43,175 nucleotides of DNA. It comes from Methanobacteriota archaeon (lineage in GTDB: Archaea > Thermoplasmatota > Poseidoniia > MGIII > CG-Epi1). This document shows, one piece after another, positions 24,609 to 39,085 of the stretch; the first letter of the stretch is position 1, and each line of letters begins with the position of its first letter. The stretch spans positions 1 through 43,175 of the forward strand of contig JAERSJ010000155.1 of assembly GCA_016845825.1 (NCBI GenBank), read 5' to 3'. The translations under genes and the position numbers were made by a program. A model generated the notes under the pieces. The model saw only the letters and a program-made list of their open reading frames with translations. It was not told the DNA's origin and did no database searches.

Positions 24609-25355
24609 ATGGAACTGACTCCTGAAATTCAATCTACTGTAGCAAAAGGTGTAGCACTCACAACAGTAATGCTTTCAACAGGAGTATTAGCTAGATATTT
24701 CAACGTTAAAGTAAACTATACACGTAAAATTAACCATTTTGCAATATTTTTCTTACCTGTATTTATTGATCAACAATTTAATGCTGAAACTTTTGCAGAT
24801 TTCATTTATTTGGCAATTAGCGCCTTGATAACTACATTATCTTTAATTTCGTTTTATGGACCCATTAGACAAGCTATCCCTCCATTCCAACTAATGTTTG
24901 AGGGATTTGATAGGCCGGAAGACAGACCACACACATTGTCCTGGCTTTGGACTCAGTTTGCAGCAGGTTTTGCTGTAATGCTGCCTATGATATGGTTATT
25001 CGGCCAATGGGGATTAGAATCATTAGTTGTAATTCCAATTTTGATTAATGTAATCGGGGATGGATTAGCAGAACCTGTTGGCGTTAGATTTGGAAAATAT
25101 CGTTACAAGACTAGAGCTTTATTTACCAATAAAGAATATTTTAGAACATTTGAGGGGAGTGCTTGCGTATTGATTACTGGCTTTATTGTAATAGCAATGC
25201 ATACCGATTATTTTTCGACGATACAGTTTACTCTTGCAATGCTATTTGTACCTATAATAATGACATTAACTGAAGCTTATTCTCCACATACTTGGGATAC
25301 GCCTTTCTTGATGTTTACAGGCTACGTTTCATTATTATTGATAATGCAATTTTGA
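24609..25355 (+). CDS. Dolichol/phytol kinase-like membrane protein (DGK1/VTE5 superfamily)
   Basis: A membrane protein of 248 residues with about six or seven hydrophobic segments. KINHFAIFFLP resembles the conserved R/K-K-xxH block, and the C-terminal half carries NVIGDGLAEPVGVRFGKYRY, then NKEYFRTFEGSA, matching the GDGxAxxVG and K-S-x-EGS blocks of the CTP-dependent lipid kinases (dolichol kinase, phytol kinase, diacylglycerol kinase Dgk1). The substrate may be a polyprenol or an isoprenoid alcohol. I choose the ATG at 24609 over TTG at 24600. It follows the tRNA-Ala by 10 nt and may be co-transcribed with it. Function is inferred from motif resemblance. Confidence 0.7.
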   Translation: MELTPEIQSTVAKGVALTTVMLSTGVLARYFNVKVNYTRKINHFAIFFLPVFIDQQFNAETFADFIYLAISALITTLSLISFYGPIRQAIPPFQLMFEGFDRPEDRPHTLSWLWTQFAAGFAVMLPMIWLFGQWGLESLVVIPILINVIGDGLAEPVGVRFGKYRYKTRALFTNKEYFRTFEGSACVLITGFIVIAMHTDYFSTIQFTLAMLFVPIIMTLTEAYSPHTWDTPFLMFTGYVSLLLIMQF

Positions 25356-25356
25356 A

Positions 25357-25362
25357 TTTTTT
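25357..25362 (+). terminator. Oligo-T tract after the kinase-like gene
   Basis: Six T residues directly follow the stop of the kinase-like gene at the convergent junction with the thioredoxin-like gene. Confidence 0.35.
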
Positions 25363-25372
25363 AATCAAATAC

Positions 25373-25906
25373 TCATGCAAGAGCTTCGTTAATTCGCTCT
25401 TCTAATTCAGATTGAGAAACAGCCCCACTTTCAGAATAAGTTACCATTCCATCTTTATCTATGATGACTAGTGTAGGACTTCGGTCAGCACCGAAAGCAT
25501 CGGTCATTTCCTCACTTCCGAACACGTAAGCCCAATTTTTACCTTCGGCTCGATCTTCTAAATCCTCCTGACTAACATCTTCAGTTTGTGTTAAGGAGAT
25601 AACTTCAACATCTTCTGGCATTGTAGTACTGTTACAATAACTTTTCAAGACCTCTTTTTCAAAATTGTGGCATGATCCACATCCCATATTCATAAATTCT
25701 AAAACAACTACTTTTTCATTTTCAAAGTCAGATAAATTAAAAGAATTTCCTTCACTATCTGTTAAAGTAAAGTCTGGAGCTTCACTACCAACTTCAACGT
25801 CAATAATGTTGTCTTCAGTTCCACTATCCATGAAATAACTGTTGATTGAAAATCCTCCAACGATTCCTGCGATTAAAAGGGCACCAAACAAAGTTCTTGT
25901 ATCCAT
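25373..25906 (-). CDS. Membrane-tethered thioredoxin-like (TlpA/redoxin) protein
   Basis: A 177-residue protein with an N-terminal membrane anchor (about 6-25, LFGALLIAGIVGGFSINSYF), an acidic spacer, and a redoxin domain beginning VGSEAPDFTLTDSEGNSFNLSDF (40-61). The catalytic pair is in MGCGSCHNF (Cys76, Cys79) and the cis-proline region is DRSPTLVIIDKDG. It should act outside the membrane as a thiol-disulfide reductase or oxidoreductase, related to TlpA/ResA. A TATA-like element (CCTATAAATC on the minus strand, 25929-25938) about 27 nt upstream lies inside the end of the neighbouring hydrolase gene. Confidence 0.88.
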   Translation of the reverse strand: MDTRTLFGALLIAGIVGGFSINSYFMDSGTEDNIIDVEVGSEAPDFTLTDSEGNSFNLSDFENEKVVVLEFMNMGCGSCHNFEKEVLKSYCNSTTMPEDVEVISLTQTEDVSQEDLEDRAEGKNWAYVFGSEEMTDAFGADRSPTLVIIDKDGMVTYSESGAVSQSELEERINEALA

Positions 25907-25936
25907 ACTTCAAAGTTTACGGCACAGATTTATAGG

Positions 25937-26797
25937 TTATGCAGATTTTAAGAAGGTTAAAATTTTACGATGGTATACTTCAGGTTTTTCTAAAAAAGCC
26001 CAATGTGTAACATCTTCAAATTCGAAAAAAAGTGAACCTTCAATCAATTTATGTATCTCCTTACCAGATTCTGGACTTACCCAATTATCGTTAGATCCAG
26101 ACATAATGAAAGTTGGAATATTTTTTTTACCGATACTTTCGAAGATACTATTCATAGATTTATCGCCGACATATCCTCCAGTAGACAACAGGTGATTTTT
26201 CACAGTATCAATTGTTTTTTCATTCCATATATCTAAATCATTGTAAACTTTAAGAGCCAAATCTTTGGTTTCGTTCTCTTCTAAAACTTCCAATTCCTGA
26301 ACCATTTGTTTCTCCACCTCATGTTTCAATTCAGAGCTTATTTCTCCGTTACTTTCAAATGTTTGAAGTAAGGAAATTAGAACTGGAGAAGTAGGTAGTT
26401 GAGGTACACCAGTAGAGGCTATTAGAATTAAAGATGCACAACTATCCAATTTATCTGCAACCATTGAAGCAATAGAGCCTCCAGCAGAATATCCTACCAA
26501 ATTAATATTTCTTTTAGCGCCAGTCGGAATAAATTTTTCAATCAATTCATTAGCTTGATTGACGTATAGATTTTCAGAAGCAACATTAGGTACGTAATCA
26601 GATTTACCTCTTCCATAAAAATCAAAAGACAAAACTTGAAATCCTTGTTCAATAAGATCTTGAGTTAGATTATTGTAAATGTCTTTAGAAGTGGTTAGAC
26701 CGTGCATTAGAACTACTAAATTATCAGAAGCCTCGCCGGTAATTGAGTATCTTACTTTTCCGTATTCCAAATTAGTAAACCTGTCTATGATTTCCAC
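25937..26797 (-). CDS. Alpha/beta-hydrolase
   Basis: A 286-288-residue alpha/beta-hydrolase. The oxyanion block VVLMHGLTTSK, the strand SFDFYGRGKSDY, the nucleophile elbow GYSAGG (Ser about 104-106), the acid GSNDNWVS and the base THWAFLEKP complete the triad. It resembles lipases, esterases and C-C hydrolases, with no diagnostic cap sequence, so the substrate is unknown. Two starts are possible, TTG at 26803 and GTG at 26797. A TATA element (TTTATAAA, 26818-26825) is centred about 25 nt from the GTG, which I prefer as a leaderless start. It is separated from the thioredoxin-like gene by 30 nt. Confidence 0.85.
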   Translation of the reverse strand: MEIIDRFTNLEYGKVRYSITGEASDNLVVLMHGLTTSKDIYNNLTQDLIEQGFQVLSFDFYGRGKSDYVPNVASENLYVNQANELIEKFIPTGAKRNINLVGYSAGGSIASMVADKLDSCASLILIASTGVPQLPTSPVLISLLQTFESNGEISSELKHEVEKQMVQELEVLEENETKDLALKVYNDLDIWNEKTIDTVKNHLLSTGGYVGDKSMNSIFESIGKKNIPTFIMSGSNDNWVSPESGKEIHKLIEGSLFFEFEDVTHWAFLEKPEVYHRKILTFLKSA

Positions 26798-26841
26798 AGT
26801 CAACTTTTGATGGTAGATTTATAAAAGTTATTAGCTAGAGA

Positions 26842-27690
26842 CTACAAGAAAGGTTTAACAAATTCTTCAGATAATTCCCATAATTTCACATTATGTTTAT
26901 CATTTTTAGCTTTACTTGAACCTTTTTTCACTTGAGAATTAGCGAAGAACTTTCCAGTAATATTTTTAACTTCATCTGAGCATGCCAGGTGAACACTAGT
27001 TTTTGCACCGTCCTTTACGTTGATTGCAGTTAGCATCATTGCTAGTCTTATTGCATTTCTCCAGAAGAAATTATTATTTTTTCCAAAATTTGTAGATACA
27101 AATCCGGGATGCAAGCAATTTGCAGTAATTCCAGTACCTTCAATTCTTTTCGCTAATTCATAAGTGAACATTACGTTAGCGAGTTTAGATTTTTTGTAAG
27201 TTTCAAAGCCAGCATACTTCTTTTCACCATTCATATTATCGAATTCAAAATCAATACCATAATGAGCACTTGACGAAACATTAACAATTCTTTTGTAATT
27301 GCTTTTTTCAACAAGGGGAAGTAGTTTTTTCGTCATTAGAAAATAGCCTAGGTGATTCAAAGCAAATGTTCGCTCAAATCCTTCTTCAGTAACTTCTCTA
27401 GATGTAAAATAAGCTCCAACATTGTTTAACAAAACATCAATTCTAGGATATTTTTTGGATACTTCATCAGCAACTCGAGAAACTTCTTTCATCAACATGA
27501 GATCCGCTATCAAGTAATCAATGTCTACATGGCTATCAGCTACTTTTCTTATTTGCTCTACAACTTTCTTCCCTTTTGTTTTGCTTCTTCCAATAAGAAT
27601 TAGATTACATCCTTTTTTTGCTAGTTCGATAGCAGCTTCTTTACCGATTCCATCGGTAGCTCCTGTGATTAGGCAAGTGCGACCGTTCAT
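26842..27690 (-). CDS. Short-chain dehydrogenase/reductase, retinol-dehydrogenase-like
   Basis: A 282-residue SDR enzyme. The NAD(P)-binding motif is TGATDGIG (9-16), the structural motif NNVG (89-92), the catalytic Ser near NVSSSAHYG and the YxxxK pair Tyr165/Lys169 in YKKSKLAN. The nucleotide-specificity loop (LIGRSKTKGK) has basic residues, which suggests NADPH. The overall pattern, with a long C-terminal helix and no membrane segment, is that of retinol dehydrogenase/WW-oxidoreductase-like SDRs acting on hydrophobic alcohols or ketones. It overlaps the methyltransferase gene by 4 nt (ATGA) and completes a transketolase-methyltransferase-SDR operon. Confidence 0.88.
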   Translation of the reverse strand: MNGRTCLITGATDGIGKEAAIELAKKGCNLILIGRSKTKGKKVVEQIRKVADSHVDIDYLIADLMLMKEVSRVADEVSKKYPRIDVLLNNVGAYFTSREVTEEGFERTFALNHLGYFLMTKKLLPLVEKSNYKRIVNVSSSAHYGIDFEFDNMNGEKKYAGFETYKKSKLANVMFTYELAKRIEGTGITANCLHPGFVSTNFGKNNNFFWRNAIRLAMMLTAINVKDGAKTSVHLACSDEVKNITGKFFANSQVKKGSSKAKNDKHNVKLWELSEEFVKPFL

Positions 27691-28505
27691 GATTTCACCA
27701 TTAGATACCTATGATAATGTAGGTTTCCAGATTTAAACGCCTCATAGACAGGAGTTCCCTGTACTCCAGCAAAGGTCTCAAAGCTTTTTTTCATTCCCAT
27801 TGGCACACTTTCACTAATTCCTCTAACTTTACTATCATTAATATCATCTAAAGCCTCTAAAACTTCTTTGGTAATTTCTTTTTTCGATACAATATCAAAC
27901 CCAGCTTTCAAAAATATTTCATGTAATTTTTCCATACTCTCTTTATCCCTAAAGTCAGTCCAACAGAAATTTCCATCGGCCTTAAGAGAACGATAAACCT
28001 CTTTCACAAACGCTTCCACATTTCCATAACAATGCGATGATTCTACGTTGTAAATTATATCTTTGGAATTGTTTTTCAGTGGAAGGTCTTCGGCATTACC
28101 AACTTGGAAAGAAAGATTCTTTTGTGAAGAATACCAATTACTTGCTAATCCAATAGCGTCTTTGGAAAAATCAAATGCAGTCAACCTTTTTGGATTATAT
28201 GTTTTAGCTATCCAAGAAGCTCCACCGCCCCTTCCACAACCAACTTCTACAACCTCTTTTCCCTTCAGATCTACGTCACGAATGTTCATATTGTATAATT
28301 GGATGAAAAGACGATTTGGTTCATCTTCTTTTAATAATTTTAATTCTTTACCGTCTCTGTAACCATAATTCATGAAGCGGAAATCAGCCCTTCCATGTGC
28401 TTTTGCTAATCTTTGATACCACCATTTCCACATCCAGTTTCTAGTTCTACCTGGTGCAATTCTCAGTAGAGTTGCAAAAATGCGGGCAGGGATTCCCATT
28501 GCCAT
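27687..28505 (-). CDS. SAM-dependent class I methyltransferase
   Basis: A 272-residue methyltransferase. Motif I is VVEVGCGRGGG (85-95), with an acidic residue after beta2 (AFDFSKDAIGLA), and post-I motifs LPLKNNSKDIIYNVESSHCYGN and SLKADGNFCWTDF. The MNYGY near residue 46 and the GxGxGG type match small-molecule methyltransferases such as phthiotriol/menaquinone-type enzymes, so a lipid or quinone substrate is plausible but unproved. Two ATGs, 28505 and 28499, are available. It follows the transketolase stop by a base or two (TAG-ATGG) and overlaps the SDR gene. Confidence 0.85.
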   Translation of the reverse strand: MAMGIPARIFATLLRIAPGRTRNWMWKWWYQRLAKAHGRADFRFMNYGYRDGKELKLLKEDEPNRLFIQLYNMNIRDVDLKGKEVVEVGCGRGGGASWIAKTYNPKRLTAFDFSKDAIGLASNWYSSQKNLSFQVGNAEDLPLKNNSKDIIYNVESSHCYGNVEAFVKEVYRSLKADGNFCWTDFRDKESMEKLHEIFLKAGFDIVSKKEITKEVLEALDDINDSKVRGISESVPMGMKKSFETFAGVQGTPVYEAFKSGNLHYHRYLMVKS

Positions 28506-30398
28506 CTATAGGAAGCTGGATAATTTTTCTTTTAGACCATCAATTCCAAGGCCTTGGTGTAGTATTTGTTCTTCTTGCCCACAGTTGCCAGGCCTAGTAG
28601 TTCCCATGTAATCGTAATTTGGAGCGAATCCACGTTCCAATAACCATGTTCCAAAGCGAACTCCGAGCCCAGTCCTTGAGTTCAAACTTTCAACGACTAA
28701 AACAAAAGGAGATTTCCCTATTTTCTCCATTGTATCTTCATCCACTGAACTTAAGCTTGGTTTGTTTATCAATCCAACATTTATTCCATTTTCACGATAT
28801 TCTTCTACTACGTGCAAACATCTGTGTAGCATATCACCGTAAGATACAATCCAACCTGCATCCCCATCTCGTATGATTTCATCAGATCCAGGAGTAAATT
28901 CATACCCTTCACCATAGAAAGAGTTTCCATCAGAATTCAAAATTAATGGAGTCTTAGATCTATTTGAAAATACAAATCTTAATCCATGATCGTTGAATAT
29001 TCGTTTAATAATCGCATCCATTTGGTTTACATCTGCGGGGAAGTATAATCCAGTAGAACTTCCTTCTTCTACATAGTTATCAGCAAAGAAATTGTTTAGG
29101 CCAAAATGGCAAGTATTGTCAGACATATTATCCACACCTGCGTGTGAAAAATGAGCTAAAACATTGGCTTCGTTGAGTCTGGACATTGTTATTTCTGAAA
29201 TCACCATTTCCATAAATGCTGAAAATGTAGCAAAAATTCCTTGATGCCCTTCTTGTGATCCAAAACCAGCTGCAGCAAGATAATTTCCTCTTTCATGTAT
29301 TCCAGCTCTTGTGAAACATTCAGGGTAATTTTCTCTTACAGCAGTCAAACCTACAGAACCTTCTAAATCAGAATCAAAAGCATGAACTTTCTTTCTTTCA
29401 GAATCGCTCATTTCATTTAGCATACTAACGACAGAAGTTCCAAATTGTTTTCTGCAAGCACCTTTCTCTCCAGATCCTTTGAAAGTTTGGTTAGCTTTTG
29501 AATTGTATTCTTCAGCAGTTTCTTTTAATTGTTTAACAGCCTCATGATGGCCCTTGTTTTCTAAGTAAGTTATTCCAACATCTAATGGAATTACATCATG
29601 CAATTGACATTCACCTTCTAATTCAGGTATTCCAGGACCCATTTTTCTCTTACATATTACGGCTACAGGCCCTTTAGTTTGCATAGATTTTGAAATCGCA
29701 TCGAATAATTCAGAAAAGTTTTCTCCATCGCACGTAATCACTTGGAAGCCTTGACCTTCCAATGTTTTAGATACGCTGTATCCCTTCATGTACGTTTCAG
29801 GATTTCCTGCAATCGTCACATTATTATCATCAATAATCCATTTAACATTCAAATTATTAGCAACAGCCAATCGAGCAGCTTCAGCATTATTTCCCTCCAT
29901 CTGAGCCCCGTCAGAACCATACATCACAACACAGCTGTTTGGATTTGCAATTGCAACTCCGTTAACATGCCCTGCAGCATGGCCCAATCTTCCAGTGGAA
30001 AAATCAATACAATCTAACAACTCCGGTTCAGGATGTCCAGCTAATCCGGATCCATATTCTCTATAGTGCATCAGTTTTTCAGTAGGCATTTTGCCTCTGA
30101 TTGCTCCTCGAACATATTGTACAGCAGAGCGATGTCCAGCTTCATCAAAGAATTCATCATGAATTGCTTCTCCACCATCCCGAAGTGCATCAACAATGAG
30201 CACTTCAGGAACAATATCATACGGACCGCCAGTGTGTCCTCCAATCCCTTTAGCTCTGGCAAAAGCAGTAGTTGCTATTACAGCATCACGTACCAATTCA
30301 ATATTATTTTCAAGAGATTTCAGTTCAGAATCGGTTAACTCACGCTTGGCACTTAATTCTAAATTTACAAAACTATCAAAGCTTAATGGAAAAACCAT
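28506..30398 (-). CDS. Transketolase-family enzyme (single-chain)
   Basis: A 630-residue thiamine-diphosphate enzyme. The cofactor site is GSDGAQMEGNN (161-171) with DDNNVTIAG (190-198), and the second half has the catalytic Glu in GIHERGN (Glu369), the pyrimidine-domain block ATFSAFMEMV and a C-terminal domain. GSDG replaces the usual GDG start and HERGN replaces the usual GVREHAM, so it is a diverged transketolase. Full-length transketolase is uncommon in archaea, where the enzyme is often split or absent. A TATA box (TTTAAG, minus strand, 30423-30430) is centred 28 nt from its ATG, giving a separate leaderless operon with the methyltransferase and SDR genes. Substrate specificity is not certain. 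Confidence 0.85.
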   Translation of the reverse strand: MVFPLSFDSFVNLELSAKRELTDSELKSLENNIELVRDAVIATTAFARAKGIGGHTGGPYDIVPEVLIVDALRDGGEAIHDEFFDEAGHRSAVQYVRGAIRGKMPTEKLMHYREYGSGLAGHPEPELLDCIDFSTGRLGHAAGHVNGVAIANPNSCVVMYGSDGAQMEGNNAEAARLAVANNLNVKWIIDDNNVTIAGNPETYMKGYSVSKTLEGQGFQVITCDGENFSELFDAISKSMQTKGPVAVICKRKMGPGIPELEGECQLHDVIPLDVGITYLENKGHHEAVKQLKETAEEYNSKANQTFKGSGEKGACRKQFGTSVVSMLNEMSDSERKKVHAFDSDLEGSVGLTAVRENYPECFTRAGIHERGNYLAAAGFGSQEGHQGIFATFSAFMEMVISEITMSRLNEANVLAHFSHAGVDNMSDNTCHFGLNNFFADNYVEEGSSTGLYFPADVNQMDAIIKRIFNDHGLRFVFSNRSKTPLILNSDGNSFYGEGYEFTPGSDEIIRDGDAGWIVSYGDMLHRCLHVVEEYRENGINVGLINKPSLSSVDEDTMEKIGKSPFVLVVESLNSRTGLGVRFGTWLLERGFAPNYDYMGTTRPGNCGQEEQILHQGLGIDGLKEKLSSFL

Positions 30399-30420
30399 AA
30401 AGCTCCATTTAGAAAGAGTC

Positions 30421-30432
30421 CTTAAACGTTCC
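30421..30432 (-). promoter_or_regulatory. TATA box of the transketolase operon
   Basis: The minus strand reads CGTTTAAGG here, centred 28 nt upstream of the ATG at 30398. It separates the transketolase-methyltransferase-SDR operon from the RNA-polymerase operon. Confidence 0.5.
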
Positions 30433-30435
30433 GTA

Positions 30436-30723
30436 TTAATTTGCTTTTAGATTTAGAATATCTGATTTTCCACCATCTAAAATGGCTATGATAGAAACTG
30501 GGAAAGGCTTTCCACAAGCTGCACCCAAAACAGAGTTATTTCCGTTGAATGAATAAACCGGAGTTTCACCATCTTTAGCCTTAGCTACAGTTTCATCAGG
30601 ACAGTTTGACGATAAAATCACCAATTTTGCTGAACCTGAAGTTATTGCTTTAGTTGACTCATTTGCTCCTACAGACACTTTTCCAGTATCTATTGCAAGT
30701 CTAAGAGATTTGTTTAGATCCAT
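30436..30723 (-). CDS. rpl30e: Large ribosomal subunit protein eL30 (L30e)
   Basis: A 95-residue L30e/L7Ae-fold protein. The block AKLVILSSNCPDETVAK and the VYSFNGNNSVLGAACGKPF segment are those of L30e, and the product fits its usual size. It is conserved after rpoA2 in archaeal RNA-polymerase operons, where it starts one base after the rpoA2 stop, as here. In most archaea nusA, rps12 and rps7 follow; here they do not, and the transketolase gene with its own promoter comes next. Confidence 0.93.
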   Translation of the reverse strand: MDLNKSLRLAIDTGKVSVGANESTKAITSGSAKLVILSSNCPDETVAKAKDGETPVYSFNGNNSVLGAACGKPFPVSIIAILDGGKSDILNLKAN

Positions 30724-35665
<4,942 letters not shown>

Positions 35666-35669
<4 letters not shown>

Positions 35670-38600
35670 GATAAATCCTCCAATCTTAATCTAGCAACGA
35701 TTCCAAGCGATTTCAATTCCTCTAGGAGCAATTTAAACGCATAGGACATAGAAACCGGATAAATGGAAGTATTATCTCCCATTGGAGAAGTTAGTACTCC
35801 TCTTCTATCCAAGTAACCAATGTGTCCGGATTGACTGTCTACGTATTGTACAGTTTTATCACTTTCATCAAGTAAACGATCTTTGATAACCATCGAAGCT
35901 CCATGAGCAATTAAACAATCACGTTCCATTTCTCCGAATCTCAATCCTCCCATTCTTGCACGACCTTCAGTAGGTTGTCTTGTTAGAAGCTGAACTGGTC
36001 CTCTTGATCTAGCATGCATTTTACCGGAAACCATATGGTGTAATTTTTGATAATAGATAACTCCAACAAAAATTTCAGCATCTATACGGCGACCTGTTTG
36101 ACCATCGTACAAAACTTCTCTTCCACTGTGTTTTAATCCATATTGTGACAATGCATCTCTCAAATCATTTTCTTTTTCACCAGAGAATGCACTACCGTCT
36201 ACAGCACGGCCTTCCATACTGCCTACTTTACCGCCTATCATTTCAAGAACGTGAGCAACAGTCATACGCGATGGAATAGCGTGAGGATTAATAATCAAAT
36301 CAGGAGTAATTCCGTCTTCAGTGAAAGGCATACCTTCAGGTGGAACCATGTGTCCAATAACTCCTTTCTGACCGTGTCTACTTGCAAATTTGTCTCCCAT
36401 CTCAGGAACACGCTGGTCCCTTACTCTAATTCTTGCAATTCTAGAACCGTTTTCAGTTTCAGAAAGCATAACCGAATCTACAGTACCTTTTTCACCATGT
36501 CTTACAGTCAGTGAAGATTCTCTAACTTTTTGAGGACTTAAGAAATCAGTAGGTTCAGCTAAAAATCTTGGAGGGCTAGTTTTACCAATCAAGACTTCTT
36601 TACCTTTCAAATCAATTTCAGGATAAATGAGTCCGTCTTCTTCAAGGTAGAAATAAGCTTCTTCAGAACGTGCACCGCGAACTTCAGGTCCTGGGATTAC
36701 AAATCGATCTTCCTGTCCACCAGGATATCTTCTTTCCTCAGACATATATGTTCTAACGAAAGTAGACCTTCCAGTTCCACGGTCTATTGAACCGCGGTTG
36801 AAAATCAAAGCATCTTCCATGTTATATCCATGATAAGACATAACAGCAACAACTAAATTTTGTCCAGCAGGCCTTGCTCTTAGAGTGTTATATTTCATGG
36901 CTTCAGTTTGAAGCATAGGTCTTTGTGCATAATGCAGTAAATGTCCTCTGGTATCAGGCCTTATTCTGTAATTTGCTTGACCCATACCTAAAGACTGTTT
37001 TGACATACCTGCACCCATTGTACATCTTGGAGCAGAATTGTGCTCAGGGAATGGAACATTAGACGTAGCAACTCCCAAAATAGTTAGTGGATCTACTTCC
37101 ATGTGTGTGTAGGAATGCGTCTTCTTTTTCTCGGTCAAATAATCTGTATTTAATGCAATTAGACAATTTTCTTCTTCTTCAGCATCGATATATTCAATGA
37201 CTCCCTTGTCTATCAAGTCTTCCCAGACTAATTTACCACTCTTTAAAGCTTCGATATCGCTATCTTTAATGGCTAATTTATTTCCTCTTTTTGTAATCAT
37301 CAACGGCCTTCTTATTCTACCAGGATCACTATTGATAATCACATCATTCAAAGAATCGTCATATCTTACATTAACGACATTGCTGATTAGGCCCTGTCTT
37401 CTTCTTTGAATCATTTCTTTTACAAGATCGGTAGGTGCTTTGTGAGCCCCAATCAAATCTCCATTAAAGTAAACTTTACCCCAAGCAGGCTTTGCTTTAT
37501 CTATGTCTTGAATATCTAAATTAGCAATGGAGTCCATTATGATTTGATTTGGCACATTCTCAGAAACATCAACCATTAATGCTAAATTTTTAACCAAACC
37601 ACAGTTTTGCCCCTCAGGAGTTTCGTTAGGACATAACCTACCAAATTGAGTAGGATGCAAATCACGAGCTTCGAAGTGAGGCTGAGATCTAGTTAATGGA
37701 GAAATAACTCTTCGCAAATGTGACAAAGTAGACATATTACATGTCCTATCTAACAACTGTGAAACACCTGCGCGTCCCCCGGTCCAGTTACCAGTCGCCA
37801 TTGCGTGCATAATTTTGTTTGTTAAAACATCTCTTCTTACTGCATGGTGAACTCTATTCTCTTTTCTTTTAGAGTACGAGCGTTCCATTTGGTATTTCAT
37901 GTCATTTAGTAAAGCTTGAAGCCCAGAACGGAATAATTCTTCCATTAAGTTCCCAGCTAATTTTAATCTTTTATTTGCGTAGTGATCTTTATCATCAGGT
38001 TTTCGATCTCCTACGTGTAATTCTAGAACTTCTCTCGACATACGTCCAAGGAAAACAGCCTTTTTCATTCTTGAGTCTTCTGTAGTACTCAAGTGAGGTA
38101 GTAAGGTGTTATCCAAGATGTAGTTAATTCTCTTCTTTCTGTATTCTTTAGATTGCCCTGCAGCAAATCTTCTTTCTAAATATTCCAATGCTTCTTGTGT
38201 AGTGTAAATTCCTTCTTCATTATGCACTTCCTCAATATTAGCTAAAATTAAATTTTGTAAATCTTTGTTATCTGTAATTGCAGCCATTATGTCATCTGCA
38301 GATTCCATTCCAAGCGCCATTAGTAAAATCGCAAGAGGTACTTGTCCAGATGCAACGGGAATTGACACAGACAGAATACCATCTTTCTTCTTTTCGACAA
38401 CTGTTAAAGCACGGAAACCTTCCCTTTGCGAGAAAACTTTTGCTAACTCAGTTTGTCTTTGGTATCTTTCCTCTTGTTCTACCATTACACGGTTAGGTGC
38501 TAAATCTTCAAGACATACAAGAACACGTTCGGTTCCATTTACAATAAAGTAACCGCCAGGATCCATAGGATCTTCAGATTTTGCCTTTAGTCCCTCACGA

Positions 38601-39085
38601 TACTCAGCATCGCTAGAACCTTCCCCAGTCAAAAAGTTTCTGTGAAGATTACAAAGAATAGATTTTACCATAACAGGCATATTTCCTATTTCTTCCTCTA
38701 CTTCTTCAATTTCTATTCCTTCTTCAACAATTGTAAAATTTAAGTAAATTGGAGCTGCGTACGTCATATTCCTTAGACGTGCCATCATAGGAATGGAGTC
38801 AGTTTGAGAACCATTTGCCTCGTATACCATAGGCCTTCCGATTCTTATTTTTCCTAGATTAACGATTACATCTAAGTCACCTAATTCTAGGCGTATTGCC
38901 CCTCTTAGTGATTCATCAGCACCCACAGAAATATTGTCAACAACTCTCTGCATCCATGGTGCTTGGTTTTTGTCGTGCGGTAAGAAATCGTTAAAAGAAC
39001 CCAATTGGTGATTTACTAATGCAGCACTTGGTCCGGAAACACTACGGCTATCAAAGAAACCTTTGATTAATGCACGGGAATTCAT
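35666..39085 (-). CDS. rpoB: DNA-directed RNA polymerase subunit B (unsplit)
   Basis: The second-largest subunit as one 1139-residue chain (not split into B' and B''), as in Thermoplasmata and crenarchaea. The core block NAPRCTMGAGMSKQSLG-type region (SAPRCTMGAGMSKQS), GYNMEDALIFNRGS, KFASRHGQKGVIG and the LLTRQPTEGRARMGGLRFGEME block near the C-terminus are intact, and no intein is present. The C-terminal zinc ribbon is degenerate: the positions of CxxC...CxxC read Asp1083, Ser1086, Ser1100 and Gly1103 in YVDSQSG and LTSPMGD. Overlaps rpoH upstream by 4 nt and rpoA1 downstream by 4 nt. Confidence 0.97.

Noticed and set aside
28506-30398. Transketolase frameshift or pseudogene
   Set aside because: The frame is intact over 630 codons, and the TPP and catalytic motifs are in the right order.
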